This document shows positions 1 to 7,287 of a DNA stretch of 35,846 nucleotides, piece by piece. Numbering within the stretch: the first letter of the stretch is position 1; the number at the start of each line of letters is the position of its first letter. Under the pieces are notes generated by a model. That model did no database searches. It saw only the letters and a program-made list of their open reading frames with translations, and was not told where the DNA came from. The position numbers and the translations under genes were made by a program. Source of the stretch: Clostridia bacterium (lineage in GTDB: Bacteria; Bacillota; Clostridia; Christensenellales; Aristaeellaceae); NCBI GenBank assembly GCA_017434085.1, contig JAFRFY010000001.1, positions 1 to 35,846 of the forward strand, read 5' to 3'.

Positions 1-141
1 GAGATGCAGTTTCGAGCGGATTTGGCTGCATTTCAAGGCGATTTCCCGCAGGCTTAGTGGGGCTAAGTCAAGGGAAATCAACGCAGAAATGCAGCCAAAG
101 ACGCCGAAAATGCGCTTCAGGCATTTTAGAAACACACTCTA
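1..141. repeat. Long palindromic repeat element, cut by the window edge
   Basis: Non-coding. Nested inverted repeats form one long interrupted stem: positions 21-33 pair perfectly with 87-99, 40-47 with 72-79, and 53-57 with 63-67 around a 5-nt loop. The right side ends in TTTTAGAAACACACTCTA (124-141), which closely matches, in inverse orientation, TAGAGTGTGTCTAAAA near 4365-4380. The element looks like a small mobile or dispersed palindromic repeat whose left end lies outside the window. No coding frame is convincing here. Confidence 0.6.
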
Positions 142-393
142 GTCCCGAAGCACGATATCGTAAATCACGGTGTATTCAAAGGCGTAGGACAACGCGAACC
201 GGGTCATGTAATAGGCGCAGAGGGTCGGGTCCCCATAGTTGATGTTCCCGATGGTTTCTACATTTTCAAATGAAGGTATGACTTTCATGAGGTGCTCCAG
301 GCCTTCCGGTGACTTTGTTGCGGCTTCAACGGTGTCAAACGAATCCTCAAGTATGTCATGCAGGTCTTTGATCAGGCCGTCGTAAAACCCATG
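139..393 (-). pseudogene. C-terminal remnant of an unidentified protein
   Basis: An open frame of about 84 codons reads as a genuine protein tail (YDGLIKDLHDILEDSFDTVE near its beginning, ending in YTVIYDIVLRD). Its codon use is plausible and less GC-extreme than the neighbours. There is no in-frame ATG or ribosome site before the conserved-looking part, and the upstream side runs into a heptanucleotide repeat tract (394-435) and the end of the diguanylate cyclase gene. The stop codon TAG coincides with the first bases of the palindromic element at 1-141. I do not recognise the family. The likely reading is a gene decapitated by rearrangement at the repeat; an alternative is a short protein started from a non-ATG codon. 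Confidence 0.45.
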
Positions 394-435
394 TTCCCTG
401 TTCCCTATTCCCTGTCTCCCATCTCTCCATTCCCG
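394..435. repeat. Heptanucleotide repeat tract H1 (TTCCCTG/TTCCCTA type)
   Basis: About six degenerate 7-nt units on the plus strand (TTCCCTG, TTCCCTA, TTCCCTG, TCTCCCA, then TCTCTCCATTCCC). On the minus strand this reads GGGAATAGGGAACAGGG and encodes the last residues and the TAG stop of the diguanylate cyclase gene. It is one of six such tracts in the window. Confidence 0.8.
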
Positions 436-1706
436 CCCGGTTCCTCCCCCGGCACGTACAGCGCCACGGCGTTGCGGCCGTGGTTCTTGACCTGGTACAG
501 CGCCGCGTCCGCCGCCTTGAACAGGTCGTCGAAGCGCCTGCCGTGCTCGGGAAAGACGGCGACGCCTATGGACAGCGTGATGCGGCCCTCCAGCCTCTCG
601 CCCTCGAAGGCGTGCTTCACCTCGCCCGACAGGCGGTTCGCCAGCTGGAGGGCGTTTTCGGGCGCGTCGATATTGCGCATGAAGATTGCGAACTCGTCGC
701 CGCCGATGCGGCCCGCCACGTCCAGCGCGCGGCAGTTGTTGTTGATGATGCGGCCCACCTCGGCCAGCACCCGGTCGCCCTCGGCGTGGCCGAAGGTATC
801 GTTCACCTGCTTGAACAGGTCGATGTCGATCATCAGCAGGGCGCAGCGGTCCTCCGCCGTGTGGTAGTTGGCCAGCATCATCCGGATCAGGTCCTGGGAG
901 GCGCTCTTGTTGAGCAGGCCGGTCAGGGCGTCGGTCTTGGCGCGCTTCTCCAGCTCCAGCTTCAAAAGCTGGTAGTCCGTGATGTTGTTGATCAGCGCGA
1001 TGATGCCTCTGACTTTGCCGTTTGCGTCGAACACCGGGCGCTTGATCAGCTGCAGGTAGTCCCGTATGCCGTCCTGGTTCTCCTCGATGATGTACTCGGT
1101 GCCCTCGCCGGTCTCCAGTATGCGCCGGTCGGCCTCCATGGCCTTCATGGCGTTGGCCTTGTCCTTGCGGATATCGAGGTCGGTCTTGCCGCGGATGGTC
1201 CAGTTCGGGTCGCCGCTGGTGTTCAGGTGGTGCCAGTACTGGGTCGAAAACACGTAGCGGCACTCCGTGTCCTTGAGGAAGATGCAGGCGGGCAGCATCT
1301 TGAGCATCTTCTCAAGCTCCGACAGGGAGAGGGAATCGCTGGCGCGGATGGCGTTGTTGATCCGCTTGCAGATGAGCTCCCTCGGCGCAAAGGCGGTGAT
1401 CAGGTCGTAGAAGCCGTGCTCGATGCAGTCCATGTCCACGTGGGTAGGCAGCTCGTCGGAGATGGCGATCATGGGCACCGTGGAGAAGGACGACGTCTGC
1501 TTGTACTGCGCCTCGAACGTAAAGTGGCTCCGGCGCGCCAGCGCGAGCTCTATGAGCACCGCCACCACGCCCTTGCCGTTCTCCTCCATGGCGCGCAGGC
1601 CCTCGTCCTCGGTGCTCGCGCAACGCACGTTATAGTAGGGCGAAAGCACCTCCGGGAAGTATTCCACGATCGAAGGCTCTTCGGCAATCAGTAAAATCGT
1701 ATTCAT
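405..1706 (-). CDS. Diguanylate cyclase: degenerate receiver, PAS and GGDEF domains
   Basis: This 433-aa cytoplasmic protein should make cyclic di-GMP from two GTP. Residues 1-125 look like a response-regulator receiver, but the acidic pocket is altered (EE at 9-10) and the phosphoacceptor position appears to be E53 (VLIELAL) instead of Asp, so normal phosphorylation is unlikely. Residues about 130-250 form a PAS domain (LPACIFLKDTECRYVFS). Residues about 265-425 form the GGDEF domain with an intact GGDEF motif at 335-339 and an RxxD inhibitory site (RALD, 326-329) at the usual five-residue spacing, so the enzyme is probably active and product-inhibited. The last residues (GEMGDRE, stop TAG) are encoded by heptamer tract H1. 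It has its own promoter at 1777-1805 and lies downstream of the YesM/YesN-like pair on the same strand. No EAL or HD-GYP partner is seen. Confidence 0.92.
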   Translation of the reverse strand: MNTILLIAEEPSIVEYFPEVLSPYYNVRCASTEDEGLRAMEENGKGVVAVLIELALARRSHFTFEAQYKQTSSFSTVPMIAISDELPTHVDMDCIEHGFYDLITAFAPRELICKRINNAIRASDSLSLSELEKMLKMLPACIFLKDTECRYVFSTQYWHHLNTSGDPNWTIRGKTDLDIRKDKANAMKAMEADRRILETGEGTEYIIEENQDGIRDYLQLIKRPVFDANGKVRGIIALINNITDYQLLKLELEKRAKTDALTGLLNKSASQDLIRMMLANYHTAEDRCALLMIDIDLFKQVNDTFGHAEGDRVLAEVGRIINNNCRALDVAGRIGGDEFAIFMRNIDAPENALQLANRLSGEVKHAFEGERLEGRITLSIGVAVFPEHGRRFDDLFKAADAALYQVKNHGRNAVALYVPGEEPGGNGEMGDRE

Positions 1707-1776
1707 GATTGATACCCCATGTCATACTGCTCTTTCGGGTCTGCACGTTTTCTTGGCGTACAACCCTCCACTGTTA

Positions 1777-1805
1777 ATTATATCAAAAAAGAACGGTTAA
1801 ATCAA
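1777..1805 (-). promoter_or_regulatory. SigmaA-type promoter of the diguanylate cyclase gene
   Basis: On the minus strand TTGATT (1800-1805) and TATAAT (1777-1782) are separated by exactly 17 nt. The start codon lies about 70 nt downstream. The upstream ribosome site is weak (GGGG seven to eleven nt before ATG). Confidence 0.7.
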
Positions 1806-1826
1806 CCATAACATTATACCGACATA

Positions 1827-1864
1827 ACCCCTACTCCCTACTGCCTACTCCCTACTCCCTGACC
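1827..1864. repeat. Heptanucleotide repeat tract H2 (CCCTACT type)
   Basis: Five 7-nt units on the plus strand (CCCTACT, CCCTACT, GCCTACT, CCCTACT, CCCTGAC). Read on the minus strand the units are AGTAGGG. The tract forms the 3' end of the response-regulator gene, supplying AGG GAG TAG (Arg-Glu-stop). Confidence 0.85.
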
Positions 1865-2570
1865 CCCGCCACGCGCTCGGGGACTTTCCGTAATACCTGC
1901 GGAACGCCTTGCTGAAGTAGTTGGCGTTGCTGTACCCCAGGTGCTCGGCGATGGCCTGCAGGGACAGGTCGGGGTTTTTCAGAAGCTCCATGGCCCGCTG
2001 CATGCGCAGCCGCTGGATGTACTCGTACACGCCGCAGCCGTACTGGGCCCGGAACACGCGCCCGATGTACTCCCGGCTGAAATAGAAGCGCTCGGCGAGG
2101 TCGGTCAGGTTGATGTCGCCGGTGTAGTTCTGGTCCACGTAGCGCTTGATCTCCGCGGCGATGTCGGCGGGGGTGTCCCGGGACGCCTCCGGCTGGGCGG
2201 GCAGCCGGGACAGCGCCTTTCGGAGCGCGGCGTCCAGCTCGTCCACGTCGATGGGCTTGAGCAGGTAGTCCACCACGTTGAAGCGTATGGCGGCCTGGGC
2301 GAAATCGAAGGAATCGTACCCGCTGACGACGATGAACCGGGCGTCGGGGTACTGTTCCGTGGCCCGGGACAGGAAGCTCACCCCGTCCATCAGCGGCATG
2401 TTCATGTCCACGAACACGATATCGGGCCTAAGCGCCGCCATCTGCCGAAGGCCCTCCACGCCGTTCATGGCCGAGCAGGGCGCGTGAAGCCGCAGGGCGT
2501 CCCAGTCCACCAGCGACAGTATGGCCTGATGGACTGACCTCTCGTCATCCACGATCAGCACCTTGCGCAT
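1845..2570 (-). CDS. YesN-like response regulator with AraC DNA-binding domain
   Basis: This 241-aa transcription factor has a receiver domain at 1-120 with acidic pair D8/D9, phosphoacceptor D55 (VFVDMNMP), the SGYDSFDFAQAA signature and K105 (LLKP). A C-terminal AraC-type double helix-turn-helix spans about 138-238 (IAEHLGYSNANYFSKAFRRYYG). It should be phosphorylated by the kinase encoded immediately upstream: the two genes overlap by 26 bp and the ribosome site GGAGG sits inside the kinase gene, which implies translational coupling. YesM/YesN-type pairs often control carbohydrate uptake or degradation, but no sugar transporter is adjacent, so the regulon is unknown. The final Ser-Arg-Glu-stop is encoded by heptamer tract H2, so the ancestral C-terminus may have been altered slightly. 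Confidence 0.93.
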   Translation of the reverse strand: MRKVLIVDDERSVHQAILSLVDWDALRLHAPCSAMNGVEGLRQMAALRPDIVFVDMNMPLMDGVSFLSRATEQYPDARFIVVSGYDSFDFAQAAIRFNVVDYLLKPIDVDELDAALRKALSRLPAQPEASRDTPADIAAEIKRYVDQNYTGDINLTDLAERFYFSREYIGRVFRAQYGCGVYEYIQRLRMQRAMELLKNPDLSLQAIAEHLGYSNANYFSKAFRRYYGKSPSAWRGSGSRE

Positions 2571-4302
2571 CTTGAAGCACCTCCATGGGAATGATCATAC
2601 TGACCACGGTCCTGCGCTCGGGCGCCGGGTCGCTCTCGATCGCCACGCGCGCCGCCCCGCCGTACAGAAGCCTCAGCCGCGCCGCCAGGTTGCAAAGCCC
2701 GATGTTGCGCGTCACCACCGCGTCGTCCCGGTCCAGCATCGCGCGGATCTCGGCCATGCGCTCCGGCGGGATGCCCGCGCCGTCGTCCTCCACGCGGATC
2801 ACGGCGCTGTCGCCCTCCACGCGGCAGCGTATGCCCAGGCGCACGGCCTCCACGTCGCCGCCCATGCCGTGCTCCACCGAGTTCTCCGCCAGCGCCAGCA
2901 GCCCCAGCTTGGGCACGTCGGCGTCCCTGAGCCGGTCGTCCACGTCGAAGGCGTACTCCAGCCGCTCCCCGAACCGGGATTTCTGGAGCCGCAGGTACTT
3001 CTCCACGATCTCCAGCTCCGTGGACAGCTTGACGAGGTTGCCGCCCCGGATGGTGTAGCGCATCAGCGCCGCCAGCGCGGTGACCATGCGGTAGACCTTG
3101 TCGTCCCCGGCCAGTATGGCCTCGGTGGCGATGGCCTGCAGCGTGTTGAACAGGAAGTGGGGATTGGTCTGGGCCTCCAGCGCCGCCAGCCGCGCGGCGC
3201 GGGCGTTCAGCTCGGAGACGTGGCTGCGGTCCATCAGCACGGAGATGCCCGCCAGCATGTGGTTCGCCTCGGCGGACAGGCCCAGCTGCCCGCCGCCGTC
3301 GCGCACGCCGTCCTTCTCCCGGAGCGCGCCCCGGCCCACGTCCTGCATGCGCCGGGCCAGGTCCCGCACGGGCTGTGTGAACAGGCGGATCGCCGCCTCT
3401 AAGAGCAAGAGCCCCAGGCCCAGCGCCAGCGCCACCAGCACCGTGGTGACCGCGCTGTAATGCCCCAGCGCCGCGTTGATCAGCGCGATGGGCTTGAGCA
3501 CGGCCAGCGTGAGGCCCGTCTGCCCATGGAAGCCCGCCAGCATGCAGCGGTCCTTCCGCCCGCCCAGCGCCGTGTCGCCCGCCTCCAGCGCCGCGAGGAC
3601 CGCGGCCTCGTCGCCGTTGCGGGTCAGGCTGACGCCCTCCGGGGAGAACAGGTAGAGTTTTTCCCCGTTCTCCGCGTGGCTGCGGGCCATGGCGTCCGGT
3701 ATGGAGCTGTCCGCCAGAAAGCGCACCACCGCCAGCGGGGTGGTGCGGGGGGAATCGATGATCGTGCGGGTGACGCGCACAAAGCCCGCCGCCTCCGGCC
3801 GGATGGACAGGTAGTTCGGACCGGCGATGAAGGCGTCATGGTCGTCCAGCGCCTCCGGGGGCCGGTACGTAAGCGGCAGCACCTTCCGCCGGGCGCTCTC
3901 GATGCGAAACGCCGCGCGGGACTTCACCAGGTAGAGCTCCATCCACTCGATGTCGTCCCGGCTGTAGTACAGCATCCTCAGCGCGCTCTCCACGGTGCGC
4001 TGCCGGGCGTAGTCCAGCTCCCCCTCCCGGGACAGAAGGCCCATGAAGCCGGAATCGTTGCGCAGCTGCAGGGAGTAGTCGCCCAGCTCGGCGATGTAGT
4101 CCTCCAGCCGCACGGCCTCCAGCGCCAGCACCCGCTCCACCGCCGCCGCCTCGTGGGCCAGGTTGACCCGGGACTGCGCCGTCTGAAAGTACAGAAGCAG
4201 CGGTATCAGCAGCAAAAACAGAAGCAGGCTGAGCACCCGGCTCAGCTGCTTTCCGAGGGTGGTCCGGTTGCGCCAGGTTCTGAAATACGACGTGATTCGC
4301 AT
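2545..4302 (-). CDS. YesM-like membrane sensor histidine kinase
   Basis: This 585-aa kinase has one N-terminal transmembrane helix (about 21-43), an extracytoplasmic sensor region (about 45-278, Cache-like in layout but not firmly assigned), a second helix (about 283-310) followed by a HAMP-like linker, then a His_kinase (PF06580-type) domain with phosphoacceptor H382 in NPHFLFNTLQA. The HATPase domain has an N-box with N474 (LALAENSVEHG) and a G-box (EDDGAGIPPE). It should phosphorylate the overlapping AraC-type regulator. The start ATG has a GGAG site 8 nt upstream. No clear promoter lies in the 71-bp gap behind it, so it may be read from the azoreductase promoter through the hairpin at 4328-4365. 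Confidence 0.93.
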   Translation of the reverse strand: MRITSYFRTWRNRTTLGKQLSRVLSLLLFLLLIPLLLYFQTAQSRVNLAHEAAAVERVLALEAVRLEDYIAELGDYSLQLRNDSGFMGLLSREGELDYARQRTVESALRMLYYSRDDIEWMELYLVKSRAAFRIESARRKVLPLTYRPPEALDDHDAFIAGPNYLSIRPEAAGFVRVTRTIIDSPRTTPLAVVRFLADSSIPDAMARSHAENGEKLYLFSPEGVSLTRNGDEAAVLAALEAGDTALGGRKDRCMLAGFHGQTGLTLAVLKPIALINAALGHYSAVTTVLVALALGLGLLLLEAAIRLFTQPVRDLARRMQDVGRGALREKDGVRDGGGQLGLSAEANHMLAGISVLMDRSHVSELNARAARLAALEAQTNPHFLFNTLQAIATEAILAGDDKVYRMVTALAALMRYTIRGGNLVKLSTELEIVEKYLRLQKSRFGERLEYAFDVDDRLRDADVPKLGLLALAENSVEHGMGGDVEAVRLGIRCRVEGDSAVIRVEDDGAGIPPERMAEIRAMLDRDDAVVTRNIGLCNLAARLRLLYGGAARVAIESDPAPERRTVVSMIIPMEVLQDAQGADRG

Positions 4303-4327
4303 GGCGTGCGCTCCGTTGAAGGGATGA

Positions 4328-4365
4328 TAATGCGAGGGGCGATGATGCCATCGCCCCCCGCATTA
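4328..4365. terminator. Strong hairpin (17-bp stem), possible partial terminator or dispersed palindrome
   Basis: TAATGCGAGGGGCGATG pairs with CATCGCCCCCCGCATTA across a 4-nt loop with one mismatch. The core matches the GC-rich dispersed palindrome family of this window. There is no U-run on the minus strand, so it is more likely an mRNA-stabilising or attenuating structure between the ATP-binding regulator and the kinase than a full stop. It abuts TAGAGTGTGTCTAAAA (4365-4380), the motif also found at 124-141. Confidence 0.6.
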
Positions 4366-4373
4366 GAGTGTGT

Positions 4374-4994
4374 CTAAAACCTCTTGGTGATGATCATGTC
4401 GATGCGGTCGCCCTTGACGCCCACCACGATGTCGTCCGCCAGCCGGGCGACGATGGACTTCTCCAGCTCGTCCCAGGCCGCGTCCGCCGCGCCGTCGGCG
4501 TCCTTCGCCCGGTCCAGGTCCTGCCGGTAGGTCTGCAGCGTCCAGATGGGCACCATCTCGGCGTTGGAGACCATCATGCCGGTGGTGTTCACGATGCCGT
4601 AGCGCATGGTCTCCTTGCCGTAGGCGTCGATGGTCTCGCCCAGGCCGTACACCGCCGAGGAGATCATGTCGCCCAGCCGGGCCATGAAGCCCTTCGCCGC
4701 GGCGTTTTTGCCGGTGCTGGACACCGACAGCAGCGCCTCCTTGCGGTCCATGTTCATGTCCGCCGTGACCTCGAAGTGTATCTCGCAGGTCCGGCCCTGG
4801 TTGACGAACCACAGCTGGCCGTAGAAATCGTCCAGCACGGACTTCACCATGCCCAGCGTCTCCTCCACCAGCAGGCTGAGCCGCAGGGTGTCCCGCCTGT
4901 CCAGCTTTGCCTGCCAGGCGAAGCGCTCCGTGGCGTACCGGGCCGCCGCCATGCGCTCGGCGTCGCTGTTGACCATGAATTTATCCGATACCAT
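4374..4994 (-). CDS. Probable ATP-binding (RsbW-like) regulatory protein
   Basis: This 206-aa soluble protein follows a STAS-domain gene by 27 bp. Its N-terminal third contains LRLSLLVEETLGMV (about residues 36-50), which fits the N-box helix of GHKL ATPases, although the usual Asn is not obvious. The remainder is poorly conserved with known anti-sigma kinases. I infer a partner-switch role with the STAS protein from adjacency and this helix; no sigma factor gene is nearby. A GGAGG site lies 8 nt before the ATG. The gene ends in ITKRF, and its TAG stop lies inside the TTTTAGACACACTCTA repeat motif, suggesting that the repeat junction defined the present C-terminus. Confidence 0.6.
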   Translation of the reverse strand: MVSDKFMVNSDAERMAAARYATERFAWQAKLDRRDTLRLSLLVEETLGMVKSVLDDFYGQLWFVNQGRTCEIHFEVTADMNMDRKEALLSVSSTGKNAAAKGFMARLGDMISSAVYGLGETIDAYGKETMRYGIVNTTGMMVSNAEMVPIWTLQTYRQDLDRAKDADGAADAAWDELEKSIVARLADDIVVGVKGDRIDMIITKRF

Positions 4995-5021
4995 AGTGTC
5001 GACCTCCTCGCGGCGCGACGA

Positions 5022-5318
5022 TCACTCGATCGTCAGGATGTCCGAGAAGCCGGTCACGTCGAACACCTCGCGCACCAGCTCGTTGACGTTCACGACCTTC
5101 ATGCCGCCCTTCCTGCTCATGGCCTTGTGGGCCGACAGCAGCACGCGCAGCCCGGCGGAGGAGATGTAATCCAGCTCGCCGAAATCCAGTACCAGCGCGT
5201 CGGCGCTCTCGATAACGGCCTTGAGCTCCTTCTCCAGCTCCGGCGCGGTGGTGGTGTCCAGGCGGCCCTCCAGGGCGATGGTGGCGATGTTGCCGTTCAC
5301 ATTCTTGGTGATCTTCAT
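5022..5318 (-). CDS. STAS-domain protein (anti-sigma-factor-antagonist type)
   Basis: This 98-aa single-domain protein covers a whole STAS domain. It has the typical beta-strand start (MKITKNVNGNIATIALEGRL), the DTTTAPELE helix and the LDYISSAGLRVLLSAHK signature. By alignment with SpoIIAA/RsbV, S54 is the likely regulatory phosphoserine. Family knowledge: such proteins bind or release an anti-sigma-like kinase depending on phosphorylation. Its ribosome site (AAGGAGG) is formed by the last codons of the upstream flavoprotein gene, whose stop is 2 nt away, so the two are translationally coupled. The expected partner is the ATP-binding protein encoded next. Confidence 0.9.
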   Translation of the reverse strand: MKITKNVNGNIATIALEGRLDTTTAPELEKELKAVIESADALVLDFGELDYISSAGLRVLLSAHKAMSRKGGMKVVNVNELVREVFDVTGFSDILTIE

Positions 5319-5320
5319 GT

Positions 5321-5905
5321 TCAGGTTTCCTCCTTGTCCTGTGATTTGAGCAAATGATCGATGTCCGCCTCGGCGACGCGCAGCAGTCCCGCCACGTCCG
5401 CGCCGGCGATGTCCAGGTTTTCCGCGCTGATCAGGCGCACCTCCGGTATGCCGTAGAACGTCCGGGCCAGCGCCTCCACGTAGCCGAAGCCGGGCGCGCG
5501 GGAATAGATCGGCCCTCCCGCGGTGGTGAAGTAGGTCAGCCGCCGCGCGCGGCAGAGGCCCTCGGGCACGTCCTCCGGGGTGTAGCGGAAGGTCAGCCCC
5601 AGCACGCAGATCTGCTCGAAGAACTGCTTGAGCGACGCCGGGAAGGACAGGTCCCAGTAGGGCGCGGCGATCACGATCTCTTTCGCCGCGGCGAAGTCCC
5701 TGGCCGGGTCAAACCGCTCAGAGGCGTAGTCGCCCCGGGCGATGCAGCCGTCCCGCCAGCGCAGGAAGGCCTCGTCCACCCTGGGAAAATCCACGTCCTC
5801 CAGGCGCAGGCGCTTTACTTCCCCGCCGACCCCGGCCAGGTAGCGCTCCGCCAGCCGACGCGTGCGGGATTCGCGCCGCACGCAGGCATCGATGAATAAC
5901 AGCAT
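5321..5905 (-). CDS. NAD(P)H-dependent flavodoxin-fold oxidoreductase (azoreductase-like)
   Basis: This 194-aa protein of the Flavodoxin_2/FMN-dependent azoreductase fold shows an N-terminal strand and phosphate-loop region (LLFIDACVRRESRTRRLAE), a central IAAPYWDLSFPASLKQFFE segment typical of AzoR/NQO-type proteins, and LTYFTTAGGPIYS for flavin contact. It likely reduces quinones or azo compounds using NAD(P)H and FMN; the substrate is unknown. It is the first gene of the operon flavoprotein-STAS-ATPase, with a good promoter (5940-5968) and a GGAGG site. A redox enzyme heading a partner-switch pair suggests a stress-response unit, which is inference. Confidence 0.85.
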   Translation of the reverse strand: MLLFIDACVRRESRTRRLAERYLAGVGGEVKRLRLEDVDFPRVDEAFLRWRDGCIARGDYASERFDPARDFAAAKEIVIAAPYWDLSFPASLKQFFEQICVLGLTFRYTPEDVPEGLCRARRLTYFTTAGGPIYSRAPGFGYVEALARTFYGIPEVRLISAENLDIAGADVAGLLRVAEADIDHLLKSQDKEET

Positions 5906-5939
5906 GCCTCACAGCCTCCGGACATTTACAGTCGATTTT

Positions 5940-5968
5940 AGTATATTACTTTTGGGCGGTCCTGTCAA
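5940..5968 (-). promoter_or_regulatory. SigmaA-type promoter of the azoreductase-STAS operon
   Basis: TTGACA (5963-5968) and TATACT (5940-5945) on the minus strand with a 17-nt spacer, 35 nt before the start codon. The -35 box begins 12 bp beyond the stop codon of the acetyltransferase gene. Confidence 0.8.
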
Positions 5969-5979
5969 ATTATGATTTA

Positions 5980-6429
5980 TCAATTACCGACCGACAGCGC
6001 AAGCTCGATCTCATCCTCGTACACGGCGCCGGTCGGGGAAAAGCCCTTGCGCTCATAGAGCCTTATGGCCGCGGCGTTGTCCCTGTGGCAGGTCAGCGCG
6101 ACCCTGTCCGAATCGCCGAAGGGCTTTGTGCGGATGTATTCGATCACCCGGTCCAGCGTCTCGCCGCCGTAGCCGCGGCCCTGCGCCGACTGGTCGATCA
6201 TCATGTGCCAGATGTCGTACTCCGGGATGTCGTAATCATAGATCACCATCACATACCCGACCATCCTCCCGTCCGCGCAGATGCCGAAGGGCTGGCACTG
6301 CGCCCGGTAGACATACGCCTGCGCGAGGCTCCGGACCGGATGCGACACAAAGCGCTCCTGCCCCGGCGCGAGCTTGAGGTTGAAGGCGTCGATGAAGTTG
6401 TCCTCCGCGATGGGCCTGAGCTCCGTCAT
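5980..6429 (-). CDS. GNAT-family N-acetyltransferase
   Basis: This 149-aa acetyl-CoA-dependent transferase has the acetyl-CoA pyrophosphate loop QGRGYGG (83-89) and the C-terminal NAAAIRLYERKGF motif (118-130, with N118 and Y125). The sequence resembles spermidine/diamine or ribosomal-protein-type GNAT enzymes (YDIWHMMIDQSAQGRGYG), but the substrate cannot be assigned. A GGAGG site lies close upstream of the ATG and a strong promoter at 6463-6491. It is transcribed as a single gene, divergent from the NUDIX gene. Confidence 0.92.
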   Translation of the reverse strand: MTELRPIAEDNFIDAFNLKLAPGQERFVSHPVRSLAQAYVYRAQCQPFGICADGRMVGYVMVIYDYDIPEYDIWHMMIDQSAQGRGYGGETLDRVIEYIRTKPFGDSDRVALTCHRDNAAAIRLYERKGFSPTGAVYEDEIELALSVGN

Positions 6430-6462
6430 GGTTTTCCTCCAACGATCTCATATATTTGCATT

Positions 6463-6491
6463 ATTATACCACATCATCGCACCCGTGGCAA
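6463..6491 (-). promoter_or_regulatory. SigmaA-type promoter of the acetyltransferase gene
   Basis: TTGCCA (6486-6491), 17-nt spacer, TATAAT (6463-6468) on the minus strand, with an extended -10 TG one base upstream (TGGTATAAT). Confidence 0.8.
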
Positions 6492-6509
6492 TAACCGCCG
6501 GAAGCGCTG

Positions 6510-6538
6510 TGGACTTCCGTCCCCAGAGATGGTATAAT
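6510..6538 (+). promoter_or_regulatory. SigmaA-type promoter of the NUDIX gene with structured leader
   Basis: TGGACT (6510-6515), 17 nt, TATAAT (6533-6538), followed by a roughly 105-nt leader. The leader contains two short hairpins (AAAACGGAACGTTTT near 6545-6560, and GTCGGCG paired with CGCCGAC around 6566-6597) ahead of the AGGGGGAG ribosome site. No known riboswitch is recognised. Confidence 0.65.
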
Positions 6539-6651
6539 GATTAGGAAAACGGAACGTTTTCCGGGTCGGCGGCTCCCGAAGGGAAAGACGCCGACAATCA
6601 TAACGACAGGGCCGACGCAATCGACCCTGCCATATCGCTTAGGGGGAGATC

Positions 6652-7155
6652 ATGATGAGTGAACTGAGGGACAAAAATGGCCTGACCGAGGCCGAGGCCA
6701 TCGCCCTGTACCGCGCGAAGAATTACCCCAAGCCCGCGCTGACGGCGGACGTGGCCGTGTTCGCAAGGTGCGGTGGGAGGATCAGGCTGCTGCTGATACG
6801 GCGCGGCGGCCACCCGTACCTGGGGTGCTGGGCGCTGCCGGGGGGCTTCGCGGAGCAGGGCGAGACCATCGAGCGCACCGCCGAGCGGGAGCTGGAGGAG
6901 GAGACCGGGGTGCAAGGGCTCTCCCTGTCGCTGGTGGGCGTGTACAGCGCGCCGGGGCGCGACCCCCGGGGCTGGACGGTCTCCGCCGCCTACGCGGTGC
7001 TGCTGGAGGACGGCATGATCGACGCCGCCGCGGGCGACGACGCGGCGGAGGCCCGGTGGTTTGACGTCACCGACGGCGTCCCCGCGCTCCCGGCGGGCGA
7101 AAAGCTGGCCTTTGACCACGACCGCATCATCGCGGACGCATATAGGATCCTCTGA
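6652..7155 (+). CDS. NUDIX hydrolase, ADP-ribose pyrophosphatase-like
   Basis: This 167-aa enzyme has a complete Nudix box at 65-87 (G65, E71, R79-E80-L81, E83-E84, G86-V87), which binds the metal ions that cleave nucleoside diphosphate-X substrates. The layout NYPKPALTADVAVF ... LLLIRRGGHPYLGCWALPGGF is typical of the COG1051 ADP-ribose/NAD-related group. There is no C-terminal winged helix, so it is an enzyme and not an NrtR-type repressor. Two consecutive ATGs (6652, 6655) are possible starts after AGGGGGAG. It is monocistronic and followed by repeats. Confidence 0.92.
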   Translation: MMSELRDKNGLTEAEAIALYRAKNYPKPALTADVAVFARCGGRIRLLLIRRGGHPYLGCWALPGGFAEQGETIERTAERELEEETGVQGLSLSLVGVYSAPGRDPRGWTVSAAYAVLLEDGMIDAAAGDDAAEARWFDVTDGVPALPAGEKLAFDHDRIIADAYRIL

Positions 7156-7163
7156 ACACATCC

Positions 7164-7268
7164 GGGCGGTGAGGGCACCGCCCCTACAACAGCCCGGCAT
7201 CCGTAGGGGCGATGCCCTCATCGCCCGCGATAGCCCGGCACCCGTAGGGGCGATGCCCTCATCGCCCG
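7164..7268. repeat. Three GC-rich dispersed palindrome units
   Basis: Units lie at 7164-7187 (inverted), 7203-7228 and 7244-7268. Each forms a hairpin of the GGGCGATGCCCTCATCGCCC kind ending in GTAGGGGC or its complement. They lie between the convergent 3' ends of the NUDIX gene and a secreted-protein gene, where they could act as transcription or mRNA end structures. The stretch 7156-7287 holds nothing else. Confidence 0.8.
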
Positions 7269-7287
7269 ATCGACTGAACAGACCACA

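Noticed and set aside
360..400. EHGFYD shared by the 139-393 fragment and the receiver-like domain of the cyclase as evidence of duplication
   Set aside because: The match is only six residues with poor DNA similarity, and one copy lies in repeat-derived sequence. Chance is likely.
6539..6651. Leader of the NUDIX gene as a riboswitch
   Set aside because: It has two hairpins but no conserved aptamer core I can recognise.
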